Shown: positions 1 through 13,229, numbered from the stretch's first letter. The stretch: DNA of 64,000 nucleotides from Methanococcoides methylutens (GCF_000765475.1 NZ_JRHO01000009.1:1-64000); one strand, 5' to 3'. Notes: generated from the letters alone by a model not told the origin. A program made the numbers and translations.

Positions 1-60
1 AAAGAGTTCTTTTCCGACAATTCTTAGTTAACTTCCAAATTTTGTGTGCTTTAACAAATA

Positions 61-1537
<1,477 letters not shown>

Positions 1538-1649
1538 AAGCAACGATCCGCACAAAGCGGATCACCGCTATCAGTCAGAAATCGATAAACTGCCACTTTC
1601 AACAAACCACTTCAATGAAATAAGATTTCGCTGGAGAAAATGCGAGCGA

Positions 1650-1722
1650 GGGCTTGTAGATCAGTTGGAAGATCGTCGCCTTTGCAAGGCGAAGGCCCTG
1701 GGTTCGAATCCCAGCAAGTCCA
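1650..1722 (+). tRNA. tRNA-Ala (anticodon UGC)
   Basis: Full cloverleaf in the 16S-23S spacer: acceptor GGGCTTG pairs with CAAGTCC, anticodon loop TTTGCAA (anticodon TGC at 1683-1685), T-arm GGTTCGAATCC, discriminator A, no encoded CCA. A spacer tRNA-Ala is typical of euryarchaeal rRNA operons and is co-transcribed with them. Confidence 0.96.
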
Positions 1723-1828
1723 TTGGATCATTACGATTCACAATCATCAAGTGCACCGAGCAAGTAATGTTGCTTGGGAAGGATGGATGTGCCCTTTCCC
1801 CGATATTGGGCACTATGAGATCATGTAT

Positions 1829-1859
1829 ATATTACATATCAGACGCTCACTGGACAAAG
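1829..1859 (+). other. 23S processing stem, 5' half (bulge-helix-bulge)
   Basis: Bases 1829-1843 are exactly complementary to 4815-4829, CGC 1844-1846 pairs with GCG 4809-4811, and 1850-1859 pair with 4799-4808. The 3-nt bulges TCA (1847-1849) and AAA (4812-4814) lie on opposite strands. This is the bulge-helix-bulge substrate of the archaeal splicing endonuclease and encloses the whole 23S gene. Confidence 0.85.
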
Positions 1860-1867
1860 TGAGATGG

Positions 1868-4785
<2,918 letters not shown>

Positions 4786-4798
4786 CTCATCCGTTTTG

Positions 4799-4829
4799 CT
4801 TTGTCCAGGCGAAATCTGATATGTAATAT
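4799..4829 (+). other. 23S processing stem, 3' half (bulge-helix-bulge)
   Basis: Partner of 1829-1859. CTTTGTCCAG (4799-4808), GCG and the AAA bulge precede a 15-nt exact complement of the upstream arm. It lies just past the 23S 3' end and before the 5S gene. Confidence 0.85.
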
Positions 4830-4861
4830 AATAACATGATCATTTCCAGTATTAGAGATGA

Positions 4862-4985
4862 GTATGGCGGCCATAGCGGCAGGGCCACTCCTGTTCCCAT
4901 TCCGAACACAGAAGATAAGCCTGCCCACGTTGCTTACTGTACTGAGGTACGAGAGTCCTCGGGAAATCTGCGTCGCTGCTATGCT
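4862..4985 (+). rRNA. 5S ribosomal RNA, copy 1
   Basis: About 122 nt with the 5S core CGGCAGGGCCACTCCTGTTCCC, the CCGAACACAGAAGATAAGCC loop B/C segment, and complementary ends. It follows the 23S processing stem closely, so it is the distal gene of the main operon. Ends are approximate. Confidence 0.93.
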
Positions 4986-5016
4986 CACTCTTTACCTTAA
5001 CTTTTCTTCTATCTGC

Positions 5017-5051
5017 TACAACTCATGAGTTGTAACTTTATCTTTTTTCTA
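5017..5051 (+). terminator. Candidate rRNA operon terminator
   Basis: An 18-bp perfect palindrome (TACAACTCATGAGTTGTA, 5017-5034) is followed by a T-rich run. It lies 30 bp after 5S copy 1 and before the separate tRNA-Cys promoter, the expected position for the operon terminator. Confidence 0.5.
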
Positions 5052-5142
5052 GTATTCAACAGTACTTGAGCTTTGCTTAAAGTTAGTACTGAGCTGGTAA
5101 CTGATCATCAGACTTGTGCCCCCATTGTCGGAATGTAAAGGC

Positions 5143-5148
5143 TTATAT
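5143..5148 (+). promoter_or_regulatory. TATA box for the tRNA-Cys/5S unit
   Basis: TTATAT, centred about 35 bp before the tRNA-Cys 5' end, fits an archaeal TATA box with a short 5' leader. It suggests that tRNA-Cys and the second 5S are transcribed independently of the main rRNA operon. Confidence 0.45.
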
Positions 5149-5179
5149 GTCTGTATTACCTACTAGGATTCGTTCAAAT

Positions 5180-5251
5180 GCCAAGGTGGCGGAGCGGCTA
5201 CGCAATCGCCTGCAGAGCGATTCCATTCCGGTTCGAATCCGGACCTTGGCT
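5180..5251 (+). tRNA. tRNA-Cys (anticodon GCA)
   Basis: Cloverleaf with acceptor GCCAAGG paired to CCTTGGC, anticodon loop CTGCAGA (GCA), T-arm CCGGTTCGAATCCGG and discriminator T. No encoded CCA and no intron. Confidence 0.95.
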
Positions 5252-5298
5252 TTCATCCGTTAACAAAAGTAATATCTAATTCATTAATAAGAGTTAGA

Positions 5299-5422
5299 GT
5301 ACGGCGGCCATAGCGGCAGGGCAACTCCTGTTCCCATTCCGAACACAGAAGATAAGCCTGCCCACGTTGCTTACTGTACTGAGGTACGAGAGTCCTCGGG
5401 AAATCTGCATCGCTGCTGTGCT
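5299..5422 (+). rRNA. 5S ribosomal RNA, copy 2
   Basis: Almost identical to copy 1 across its length, with a few substitutions (for example CAACTCC for CCACTCC and CTGCTGTG for CTGCTATG). The compensating change in the terminal stem argues that it is functional. Located 47 bp after tRNA-Cys. Confidence 0.92.
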
Positions 5423-5598
5423 CACTCTATTTCCCTTCTTCTTTAACTGATCTTAACTCACTAGCTTTGGGTTTGCTGTTCTGATATGTTTTTATTCATG
5501 ATCACAATTTTGAAAATTCGAATTGCTATACACATATGAAATAATGTTATATCCGATTGAGTCCTAAATTCTTAATGTTAGGGATATCGGGGGTTTCT

Positions 5599-5973
5599 AT
5601 GAGTAAAGTTTCAATAGTTTTCATATACAATGCAGACAGTGGCCTGGTCAATGAAATGAAAGATTATTTTCATAAAATTGTATCCCCATCGAGCTACGGA
5701 TGTAATCTCTGTGCTATTACCTATGGTAATGCAGGCATGAAAAGTGAATGGAGGTCCTTTGTGGATGATCTTCCCATTCCTGTGTTTTTTCTGCACAAGG
5801 ATGAGTTTGATAAAAAATACAATTATCCGGGAGCTTCATTCCCCTGTGCCTATCTTGAGAAGGACAAAAGGCTCAATCTGCTGATCACATCTGATGAAAT
5901 GAATAATTGCAGCGACCTTGAAGATCTAAAAGCTCTTGTCAATGACAAACTGAAGTTCATTGCAGGAAATTGA
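5599..5973 (+). CDS. Conserved hypothetical protein, 124 aa
   Basis: Function not recognised. Start chosen at ATG 5599, 6 nt after a GGGGG run, rather than the in-frame ATG 14 codons upstream. It is a soluble, mixed alpha/beta-looking protein with no signal peptide. The beta-strand-rich N-terminus (KVSIVFIYNADSG), a CxxC-like pair (YGCNLCAITYG) near residue 43 and a later hydrophobic PIPVFFL strand give it a loosely thioredoxin-like pattern, but the fold is only a guess. The stop is 5 bp before the UbiA start, so the two genes are probably one transcript. Confidence 0.65.
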   Translation: MSKVSIVFIYNADSGLVNEMKDYFHKIVSPSSYGCNLCAITYGNAGMKSEWRSFVDDLPIPVFFLHKDEFDKKYNYPGASFPCAYLEKDKRLNLLITSDEMNNCSDLEDLKALVNDKLKFIAGN

Positions 5974-5977
5974 TCCC

Positions 5978-6853
5978 ATGGTCTCTTTTACTGAGAAACT
6001 TCAGGCATTCTTAGCTTTGACAAGGTTTGGAAACTCCTTTCTTGGCATGTTCTCCGTTATCCTTTCAGGCATCCTGTCAATGGAATTTTTTGGAAATGGA
6101 ACTGAATATGCGACAGCAGCAGTGATCTCCATTTTCCTGTTCATGGGTTCCTTTTCCATAAACGATTACTTTGACCACCTTGTAGACATTGCAAACAACA
6201 GGAAGGACCGACCTATTGTTACAGGTGCAATATCACGCAACGTTGCACTTCAGGTAGCTGTGGGTTGCATGCTCCTGGCATTTTTAATATCGTTGAAGCT
6301 GGGTGAATTTGTTTCCTTGTTCATAGGCTTCAATATCCTGCTGTCTATATTCTACAGCAGCCATATGAAAAAAGTTCTCCTGCTGAAGAACATATCCATG
6401 GCTTATTGTTTCATGGCGACCATTATTTTCGGAACCATTGTAGTGGATACTGTAGTAGAACCACTGGTGCAGTTCTACATCTTAATGGCATTTCTGGTAG
6501 GCATCGTTTTTGAGATCATGGCAGATATTTCTGATATGGAAGGAGATATGCAACACCGTGTACAGACAATAGCATGGCGCATTTCTCCACGTTCTGCAGC
6601 CATAATCTCTTCTGTGATCTTCTCAGTTGTCTTTATACTTGATCCTCTTCCCTATTTCGTGAACCTGCATCCTAACCTTGTCCATGACAAATTATTCCTA
6701 TTGTTGATACTGCCGGTAGCAGTTGTTTATTTATTAATTTCCAGGTCTTTGATACGCGACCATTCAAAGAACAATGTATTGAAATTGAGGTCAAGAACGA
6801 TAGCACTGATGCAAATCGGTTCACTGGTCTACCTGATAGGATTCCTTATCTGA
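5978..6853 (+). CDS. UbiA-family prenyltransferase
   Basis: Integral membrane aromatic/polyprenyl transferase, 291 aa with about eight hydrophobic segments. Both Mg-diphosphate binding motifs are visible: N62-D63..D66..D70 (NDYFDHLVD, followed by NNRKDRPI) and the second Asp-rich motif DISDMEGD at 183-190. Family knowledge: archaeal members make digeranylgeranylglyceryl phosphate (membrane lipid) or prenylate quinone-like carriers such as methanophenazine. The sequence alone does not decide between them, though the DRPIVTGAIS segment resembles the lipid-synthesis branch. ATG 5978 is preferred over an upstream TTG. Likely co-transcribed with the preceding small gene. Confidence 0.85.
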   Translation: MVSFTEKLQAFLALTRFGNSFLGMFSVILSGILSMEFFGNGTEYATAAVISIFLFMGSFSINDYFDHLVDIANNRKDRPIVTGAISRNVALQVAVGCMLLAFLISLKLGEFVSLFIGFNILLSIFYSSHMKKVLLLKNISMAYCFMATIIFGTIVVDTVVEPLVQFYILMAFLVGIVFEIMADISDMEGDMQHRVQTIAWRISPRSAAIISSVIFSVVFILDPLPYFVNLHPNLVHDKLFLLLILPVAVVYLLISRSLIRDHSKNNVLKLRSRTIALMQIGSLVYLIGFLI

Positions 6854-6918
6854 AAAAGCATCATGTATAATAATGAAACAGGCATAATATCTCTTATACG
6901 TAATTTTGGGGTGTGCAA

Positions 6919-8346
6919 ATGAAAGAATATGATCTTATAGTGATAGGCAGCGGTTCAGGGATGAACTATGTTGGTTTGATGATGCAAGAGAACCCGGGGA
7001 TGAAAGTAGCGGTCATCGACAAGGACAATCCCGGAGGAATCTGTCTTACAAGGGGTTGCATCCCATCCAAGATGCTGCTCTATCCTGCAGAACTTGTAAG
7101 GGAAATTGGAAGATCTCAGGAATTTGGAATTGATGCTGAGATCAAAAGCATAGATTTCAATTTTATTATGGAAAGGATGCGTTCTTCTATAGGTAAGGAC
7201 ATTGAGATGATCCACAGCGGGCTCTCATCCAGTCCAAATATGGATTACTACCAGGACACTGTAGAATTCATTGAACCATATGTACTTAAAGTTGGGGACG
7301 AGACGATCACTTCAAAGATGATCTACCTGAGCATAGGTTCAAGACCTATGATCCCACCGGTCAAAGGCCTGGAAGATGTTGTTTATCTTACAAGTGACAC
7401 AGTTCTGGACCTAACGTCATTACCGGAAAGTCTTGCAATCATCGGGGGCGGTTACATAGCTGCTGAATACGGTCATTTCTTCTCTTCCATGGGCTCTGAT
7501 GTAACCATAATAGGTCGCAGTCCCAGAATTATTGCTCAGGAAGAACCCGAGATAAGTGAACTTGCAAGAAGGAAAATAGAAGGTCACATTTCTATAATCA
7601 CCAATCACGAAGTTGCTGAAGTTCAGGCATCTGGCAACCGGAAGAAGATCATTGCAAAGGACAGGCAGACAGGCGAACAGGTCGAGATATTAGCCGATGA
7701 GATCCTTGTAGCCACCGGAAGAAGTCCGAATACTGATATCCTCCATCCTGAAAAAGGAAATATTGAGACTGATGATAGGGGCTGGATAAAGGTAAACGAC
7801 CATATGGAAACAAGTTGCTCAAATGTCTGGGCCTTTGGAGATGCCAATGGTAAATATCTATTCAAGCATGTTGGCAATTATGAGTCTACGGTCGCCTACC
7901 AGAACTCCGTTCTAAATGGTGATGTGGAAGTTGATTACCATGCAGTGCCACATGCCATCTTTTCCTATCCTGAGGTCGCCGGGGTCGGAATGGGGGAAGC
8001 AGAGGCTATTGAACACTATGGGAAAGATAACATCTCCATCGGTTTCCAGAGGTTCGAGGATACCGGAAAAGGAGTTGCTATGGCCCTTGAGGATTACTTT
8101 GTCAAGGTTATACTGGATAACTCTACTAACATTCTGCTTGGTGCTCACATCATAGGACCACAGGCATCTGTTCTCATCCATCAGGTGATAACTCTTATGA
8201 ACACTCCTGGCGCAAATGTAGGTCCTATTGTTCATGGAATGGATATCCATCCATCCCTGAGCGAGGTTGTAAAACGTGCATTTTACTCAAGGATGCCTGT
8301 TGAGGAATATCACTCAGTATTGAAGTCCCTTGAACTTGAATACTGA
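6919..8346 (+). CDS. Pyridine nucleotide-disulfide oxidoreductase (Lpd/mycothione reductase-like)
   Basis: Class I flavin disulfide reductase, 475 aa. The N-terminal FAD motif is VIGSGSGMN (residues 8-16), which resembles the mycothione-reductase style rather than GxGPGG. The redox pair is C42/C47 in GGICLTRGCIPSK. The NAD(P) fold has GGGYIAAEYG near residue 175, and the C-terminal dimerisation motif carries catalytic H444 and E449 (HPSLSE). It should transfer electrons between NAD(P)H and a small disulfide or lipoyl substrate. No 2-oxoacid dehydrogenase genes are nearby, so a low-molecular-weight thiol or protein disulfide is plausible. ATG 6919 is chosen because GGGGTG sits 6 nt upstream. 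It ends 13 bp from the convergent symporter gene. Confidence 0.85.
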   Translation: MKEYDLIVIGSGSGMNYVGLMMQENPGMKVAVIDKDNPGGICLTRGCIPSKMLLYPAELVREIGRSQEFGIDAEIKSIDFNFIMERMRSSIGKDIEMIHSGLSSSPNMDYYQDTVEFIEPYVLKVGDETITSKMIYLSIGSRPMIPPVKGLEDVVYLTSDTVLDLTSLPESLAIIGGGYIAAEYGHFFSSMGSDVTIIGRSPRIIAQEEPEISELARRKIEGHISIITNHEVAEVQASGNRKKIIAKDRQTGEQVEILADEILVATGRSPNTDILHPEKGNIETDDRGWIKVNDHMETSCSNVWAFGDANGKYLFKHVGNYESTVAYQNSVLNGDVEVDYHAVPHAIFSYPEVAGVGMGEAEAIEHYGKDNISIGFQRFEDTGKGVAMALEDYFVKVILDNSTNILLGAHIIGPQASVLIHQVITLMNTPGANVGPIVHGMDIHPSLSEVVKRAFYSRMPVEEYHSVLKSLELEY

Positions 8347-8359
8347 CCTCTTTTCTCTT

Positions 8360-9736
8360 TTATGATATTGTTCCTATCCATCCTCTGACAAGTATAAAGA
8401 TTATGATAAGCGGAAGAACGTATTTTATATATGTTCTTGTCTGCTTTGGGAACTTCAACCCCTTTCCGGAATCTGTCTCCCGAATGAAATTGTTCCATCC
8501 CCATCCGAAACTATAACTGCAGAACAGTACCAGCGTAAGTGCACCTAATGGAAGGATATTGTTAGTAAATATGAAATCTTCCAGATCTAGGATTGATGTA
8601 CCTTCGCCAAAAGGCTGATACCAGCTCAATGGTCCGAATCCAAGGCAACATGGTATTGATAAAACGAATATCGCAATTCCGCTTATAATTGATGCCTTTT
8701 TTCTTTTCCATCCCCATTCATCCATTGAAAAAGCTATTACATTTTCCGAGATACCCATTACAGTTGACATTGAAGCAAAGGCAAGGAACAGGAAGAAGAG
8801 AGTTCCCCACAAAATACCTGCAGGCATTTGATTGAAAACGTTCGGTAATGTCACAAAGAGGAGTCCGGGACCTGAGCCTACATCAACCCCGAAAGCAGAA
8901 CATGCCGGAAATATCATAAGTCCTGCCATGAGTGCTATGGATGTATCCAGGAATGTGATCCTTAGAGATTCGCCTGTAAGTGAATGATCTCTGTTGATAT
9001 AGCTCCCGAAGATGGTCATCCCCCCGACCCCTACGCTCAAAGTGAAGAATGCCTGGGTCATGGCTGCATAGATCGCCTTCCAGCTTAAGACCGAAAAATC
9101 CGGTTCAAGATAAAAGCTGATCCCTTCAGCAGCACCGGGAAGGGTCACAGAACGAATTACAAGCACTAGCAGAATAAAGAATAGTCCTGACATCATGAAC
9201 TTGCCAGCCCTTTCAACCCCCTTTTGTAGTCCTGCTGAACATATAAGGATCCCAAGACCAACTACCAATGCCATCCACGTTATCATTTCCGTGGTCCGGC
9301 CCATGAACAGGTCAAAGAAAAGCCCTATTTCCGAGGGTTCGAGGTAAACAAAACTACCTTTGACCATGTAGTAGAAATATGCAAATCCCCATCCTGCAAC
9401 GGTAGTGTAGAACATAAGCAGGATAACATTTCCTATGATGGCGATATATCCGAATAGGTGCCATCTTTTCCCTTCTGGTTGGAGCTTACGCAAGGATCCT
9501 GCGATATTTTGCCTTCCAGCTCTTCCGGTGGCAAATTCCATTATCAATATAGGCAATCCGAGAATTAGGAGAAATGCAAGATAGACGATAACAAAGGCAG
9601 CACCTCCGTATTTTCCTGCAATGAATGGGAAACGCCAGATGTTTCCAAGACCTATGGCACATCCCGCAGAAACAAGCAAGAACCCGATTCTTGTAGCTAA
9701 TTGCTCACGGCTGGTATCCGCTATATCGTCTTTCAT
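8360..9736 (-). CDS. Sodium-dependent amino-acid symporter (NSS/SNF family)
   Basis: 458-aa polytopic transporter with about 11-12 membrane segments. The N-terminus has the family hallmark GCAIGLGNIWRFPF in TM1, where sodium and substrate bind, followed by the GGAAF segment of TM2. Prokaryotic relatives (LeuT, TnaT, MhsT) import amino acids with Na+. The substrate cannot be read from sequence; osmolyte or amino-acid uptake would suit a marine or saline methanogen. An AT-rich TATA-like stretch (about 9785-9800) lies upstream of its start. Monocistronic as far as I can see. Confidence 0.92.
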   Translation of the reverse strand: MKDDIADTSREQLATRIGFLLVSAGCAIGLGNIWRFPFIAGKYGGAAFVIVYLAFLLILGLPILIMEFATGRAGRQNIAGSLRKLQPEGKRWHLFGYIAIIGNVILLMFYTTVAGWGFAYFYYMVKGSFVYLEPSEIGLFFDLFMGRTTEMITWMALVVGLGILICSAGLQKGVERAGKFMMSGLFFILLVLVIRSVTLPGAAEGISFYLEPDFSVLSWKAIYAAMTQAFFTLSVGVGGMTIFGSYINRDHSLTGESLRITFLDTSIALMAGLMIFPACSAFGVDVGSGPGLLFVTLPNVFNQMPAGILWGTLFFLFLAFASMSTVMGISENVIAFSMDEWGWKRKKASIISGIAIFVLSIPCCLGFGPLSWYQPFGEGTSILDLEDFIFTNNILPLGALTLVLFCSYSFGWGWNNFIRETDSGKGLKFPKQTRTYIKYVLPLIIIFILVRGWIGTIS

Positions 9737-9839
9737 CTTTATCCCTTTTCATATTAATGTCAACGGGATAACTATACATCATGCACTGTATAAATATAAA
9801 TCTATAAAATCTCTAAATAATGTCTCGTTTGAAAAAACA

Positions 9840-9869
9840 ATAAAAAAAGCAGGAACCCGTTATGGGTTC
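9840..9869 (-). terminator. Terminator after nac
   Basis: Stem GAACCC/GGGTTC (9853-9858, 9864-9869) with a 5-nt loop, followed on the minus strand by CTGC and a T7 run. It overlaps the nac stop codon. Confidence 0.6.
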
Positions 9870-10218
9870 ATGAGGAAAGAGCAAGAATAGCTTCTGCAAG
9901 ATCACCGTTAGCATCTTTGAGAGCACCAAGCGCAGCTTCTTCGCTTGCACCGGTCTGCTCTGCCACAAGCCTTACATCATCTTCAGGGATGACGACCTCA
10001 CGTGGCATATCCACAGGGGTACCTGTTACCTGATAGGTATCAACTCCCTGTGCATTCATTATGCTGACACTTGCATCGTTAAATACTATATCCTTGTCTG
10101 CGGTTCTTATGATGACCTGTTCCACATCTTCTATCTCATCGATGTTGATGCCCATCTGTTTCATCATCTGTTTGACCTTTTTCGGGTTCATGCCCCGTCC
10201 GCCCATGCCTGGAATCAT
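9868..10218 (-). CDS. nac: Nascent polypeptide-associated complex protein
   Basis: Archaeal alpha-NAC homologue, 116 aa, full length. It begins MIPGMGGRGMNPKKVKQMMKQMG, the typical archaeal start. The beta-sandwich NAC domain covers about residues 10-75 (with VIIRTADKDIVF) and a UBA domain closes the protein (about 78-116, TGASEEAALGALKDANGDLAEAI). The homodimer binds ribosomes and shields nascent chains. It ends on its own terminator and lies just downstream of the IscA-like gene on the same strand, 59 bp apart. Confidence 0.95.
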   Translation of the reverse strand: MIPGMGGRGMNPKKVKQMMKQMGINIDEIEDVEQVIIRTADKDIVFNDASVSIMNAQGVDTYQVTGTPVDMPREVVIPEDDVRLVAEQTGASEEAALGALKDANGDLAEAILALSS

Positions 10219-10277
10219 TTGATCACCTTTTAGTTATTACCGCGTAGGATGGTATTACTCAATTAAATATCTTGTTC

Positions 10278-10601
10278 TTAATGGCAACTGCCACCGCAGC
10301 TGCTGCATCCGCTTGCTGCTGCTGGGTTGTCTATGATGAAACCTTTGCCACCTTCTGTATCAATGTAATCGATGGTTGCCTTGTCCAGCTGTTCGCTGAT
10401 ATCTGAGCCCATAACAACCTTGATCTCCTTGCTTTCGACTGTGATATCTTCATCACTGATCTCGTTGTCGAGTGCCATTCCATACTGGATACCGCTGCAT
10501 CCCATACCTGCAACAAATATTCTCAATGCATGGTCCTGTTTGTCCTCAGCCTCAAGCAATGCTTTCAATTCGGTTGCAGCAACGTCTGTAATTTCGATCA
10601 T
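10278..10601 (-). CDS. HesB/IscA-family iron-sulfur assembly protein
   Basis: 107-aa A-type Fe-S carrier. The conserved first cysteine is in VAGMGCSGIQYGM, and the C-terminal Cys cluster is CSSCGGSCH instead of the bacterial CGCGxSF, so four cysteines lie in the last ten residues. It delivers or stores Fe-S clusters, in heavy demand in methanogens. A strong AT-rich promoter region (TATATA stretches near 10,655-10,680) precedes the start on the minus strand. Confidence 0.88.
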   Translation of the reverse strand: MIEITDVAATELKALLEAEDKQDHALRIFVAGMGCSGIQYGMALDNEISDEDITVESKEIKVVMGSDISEQLDKATIDYIDTEGGKGFIIDNPAAASGCSSCGGSCH

Positions 10602-10704
10602 TCTTTGTCACTCCATTTTTTGGTAACTTTCTAAAGCCAATAAATGCGTTGGTCTCTATATACAGTTTTCGTATATATATGTTCGGTTAGTTACGAACGT
10701 TCAT

Positions 10705-11931
10705 TCACATGAACTCTACATCATCATCTACAGGATTGGTCAGTATTTCCTGTGTATATGCGTTGATCTCCACTGAGTTCCTTGCACCTTTTACTTCCCA
10801 TATAGGCACATAGACAAGGTCGATCTTGAACCTGATATCATCCATTGATGGTTTGAACATCTTGTGTTCGGAGATCATTGCCTCTCCAACGACATTGTTG
10901 AAACGCACATCCTTTGTGTATTCTTCGATAATGTTCGATATTAGCGTGCTTTCCGCTTCCTTCTGGTCGATCATCTTGCTCTTGATCTCATAGTTATCAT
11001 CAGGAAGTGTCACACGGTCATTTACCTGGTGCAGTTCTAACTCTTCCTTATTGCCGTTGAGGGCATTAAGACAACCCTGTCCCTGGCCGGAAATATCAAT
11101 GACCTTGTTCTTGAACCTGTGCTCTGCTTTGACAGCATAGGCATAATTCCAGAAAGGTACGAACTTGAGAACAATATTCTCAGGGATCCCTATCTCGGAT
11201 TTTGCCATTGCTGCAGCCCTTTCCTTTTCCAATTTTATAGGTGCAGTGTGAAGATCAAGTGTTGATGGAACTGGTTGTGGAACTGGGGTCGGAGCTTTCC
11301 ATAATGACTGCTGTGGCTCTGGTGTGGCTGTCACAGGTGCTTCCATATATGATCGTTCAGTTTCCTGATACCTTCCAACTGTGTCTGCCTGCTGCATCTC
11401 AGGTGAAGTTGCCCAGATGTTGAAACCATCCTGTTCTTCCTGTGTGGGCATCTGTGGAGCAGACGGCGTGGAAGACTCTGTTGAAGGACTTGATATCTCG
11501 GAGCTTACTTCAAAGCTTCCTGAGAATCCAGTAGATCTGGATGCATGCTGATCTGATATCATAGCATTACTGTCTACATCGTAAGCCACAAGCTGTAGAT
11601 CGGTAGCATTGCCTTCAAGGTCGGCGATGACAGCTTTTCCTATCTGGAGGGAGAGTTCGTCACGATCCCATGTGATAAGGCCCACATGTGTTGCATAATC
11701 GTAGAGCTCCGGCTCCATTTTCTGCATGGTGACATATAGTCCCACTCCGTCATTGATCTGGTCTGCAAAGTTTTTGATCTGTGCAGGATCTGGCTGACTG
11801 GTAAGTAAAATATAGGTTCGGTGGTCGTTTTTCTCTACGATCAGGTCCACAGTGTCAGATTCTGAAACACTATGTCCGGAAGTTGTGAATATGTTTGTCA
11901 GGAGTTCAGCAAGTTTTTCTTTCATTCTCAT
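10705..11931 (-). CDS. Hypothetical protein with nuclease-like N-terminal domain
   Basis: About 408 aa, soluble, no signal peptide. Residues 1-120 (LVEKNDHRTYILLTSQPDPAQIKNFADQINDG) look like a restriction-endonuclease-like or Mrr-type fold without an obvious active site. A Pro/Ser/Gln-rich linker follows (about 130-240). A C-terminal domain of about 160 residues ends in a beta-rich segment (KIDLVYVPIWEVKGARNSVEINAYTQEIL). I know similar uncharacterised proteins from methanosarcinal genomes but no function. It lies 44 bp after the RAD55-like gene on the same strand and is probably its partner. Start codon uncertain: TTG 11934, ATG 11931 or ATG 11925. Confidence 0.6.
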   Translation of the reverse strand: MRMKEKLAELLTNIFTTSGHSVSESDTVDLIVEKNDHRTYILLTSQPDPAQIKNFADQINDGVGLYVTMQKMEPELYDYATHVGLITWDRDELSLQIGKAVIADLEGNATDLQLVAYDVDSNAMISDQHASRSTGFSGSFEVSSEISSPSTESSTPSAPQMPTQEEQDGFNIWATSPEMQQADTVGRYQETERSYMEAPVTATPEPQQSLWKAPTPVPQPVPSTLDLHTAPIKLEKERAAAMAKSEIGIPENIVLKFVPFWNYAYAVKAEHRFKNKVIDISGQGQGCLNALNGNKEELELHQVNDRVTLPDDNYEIKSKMIDQKEAESTLISNIIEEYTKDVRFNNVVGEAMISEHKMFKPSMDDIRFKIDLVYVPIWEVKGARNSVEINAYTQEILTNPVDDDVEFM

Positions 11932-11974
11932 CAACCATTTTGTTATTCAAATCTGAATGTCCTCGCTACAAAGA

Positions 11975-12739
11975 TCAGAGAACTCTGGTCGTAGTTTCCA
12001 GTTCAATGCCTTTTTGAGTTATATTATATGATATGGTCTTGTCAGGAGGTATCATTCCTCTCATCTTACGTATCAATATAGTTCTCTCTATCTCGCTTCC
12101 ACGTTCTTTCATGCGGAATTCAATAACCCCATCACAAATGCTCTTGAGTCCATTTTCCACTTGCGGGTCATGTGTTCCGCCGGTCATAAGGATGAGTTGT
12201 ACAGCATTAGTGAGCTTTCCGATAGAGGAGATAAATTCGATAGCTTCCGTAACAGATTTCATATCGTAGGATCTCAGGAAATATGATATGGAATCGATGA
12301 CCCCTCTGTACTGCCCTTGCCTCTCTTTAGAGGTAGCAGACTTAAGCTGGTTCATCGTATCAGTGTTCTGTTTTAGGAAATCCTTGGCAGAGAGGTTGCA
12401 TGTAATACTTTTGGGCAGAATATTGCAGAACCTTAAGTTATAGGCATCAACGAAGTCCATTTTTCCGTCTTCGACATATTGCTCAACATCCCATCCGAAG
12501 GTCCTCATATCCTCAATTATTTCCTGAACCGGATGTTCAGCAGAGAAATAGTAAACTTCTTCATTGTTCGTCAGACCACCATATACGAACTGTTGTGCAA
12601 ATAGCTCTGAACTTGCACCGGGTTCTGCAAGTATCAATATAGTTGTTCCCGGAGGGACTCCTCCTCCAAGCTGAACGTCAAGTCCTAGCAAGCCAGTCGG
12701 TACCCTGTATCCCCCTCTTCCATCGAAACTATAATCCAT
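11975..12739 (-). CDS. RAD55/KaiC-like protein with degenerate P-loop
   Basis: 254 aa, one RecA-like core (GYRVPTGLLGLDVQLGGGVPPGTTILI, then YYFSAEHP). The Walker A position reads AEPGASSEL (residues 38-46) instead of GxxGxGKT: the catalytic lysine and Thr/Ser are missing. A Walker B-like hydrophobic strand (RGVIDSISYFL) remains. Family relatives include ArlH and many archaeal signalling ATPases. A P-loop this altered suggests a nucleotide-blind regulator or scaffold. GGTGA precedes the ATG by 4 nt. Divergent from hisI. Confidence 0.78.
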   Translation of the reverse strand: MDYSFDGRGGYRVPTGLLGLDVQLGGGVPPGTTILILAEPGASSELFAQQFVYGGLTNNEEVYYFSAEHPVQEIIEDMRTFGWDVEQYVEDGKMDFVDAYNLRFCNILPKSITCNLSAKDFLKQNTDTMNQLKSATSKERQGQYRGVIDSISYFLRSYDMKSVTEAIEFISSIGKLTNAVQLILMTGGTHDPQVENGLKSICDGVIEFRMKERGSEIERTILIRKMRGMIPPDKTISYNITQKGIELETTTRVL

Positions 12740-12863
12740 TCTTTCACCTTGATATCATATGCAAAAAAATATGCTAATAAAGTTTCTATACACCATATTA
12801 TTATCATTACATATTGATTCCTCTTAGTTTTTATAGTTATAGTATATTCATTAACTGATTAAT

Positions 12864-13229
12864 ATGATAGAGCTTGACAATCTCAAATATGATGACAATG
12901 GGCTTATCGCAGCCATTGCACAGGACAATAAAACTGGCGAAGTTCTCATGTTTGCCTACATGAACGAGGAGGCTCTTAAACTTACCATTGAGACTGGCAT
13001 TGCTCACTACTGGAGTCGTAGCAGGCAAGAACTGTGGAAAAAAGGCGAAAGTTCCGGGCACATGCAGACAGTACACGAGATGCTTATAGATTGCGATATG
13101 GACGCCATCGTAATGAAGGTCGAACAGGAAGGCGGCGCATGCCACACAGGCTATCGTTCATGCTTCTACCGAAATATCGAGGGTAATGTTGTTGGTGAGA
13201 AGGTGTTTAACCCCGATGAGGTCTACTGA
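12864..13229 (+). CDS. hisI: Phosphoribosyl-AMP cyclohydrolase
   Basis: Third step of histidine biosynthesis, opening the adenine ring of PR-AMP. 121 aa, normal for the stand-alone archaeal enzyme without the HisE domain. Signature [18 protein letters not shown] (about residues 52-69) and the zinc-binding cysteine pattern (DCDMDA, then [13 protein letters not shown]) are intact. Short 125-bp divergent promoter region with the RAD55-like gene. The hisH gene sits 25 kb away, so the his pathway is scattered. Confidence 0.96.
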   Translation: MIELDNLKYDDNGLIAAIAQDNKTGEVLMFAYMNEEALKLTIETGIAHYWSRSRQELWKKGESSGHMQTVHEMLIDCDMDAIVMKVEQEGGACHTGYRSCFYRNIEGNVVGEKVFNPDEVY

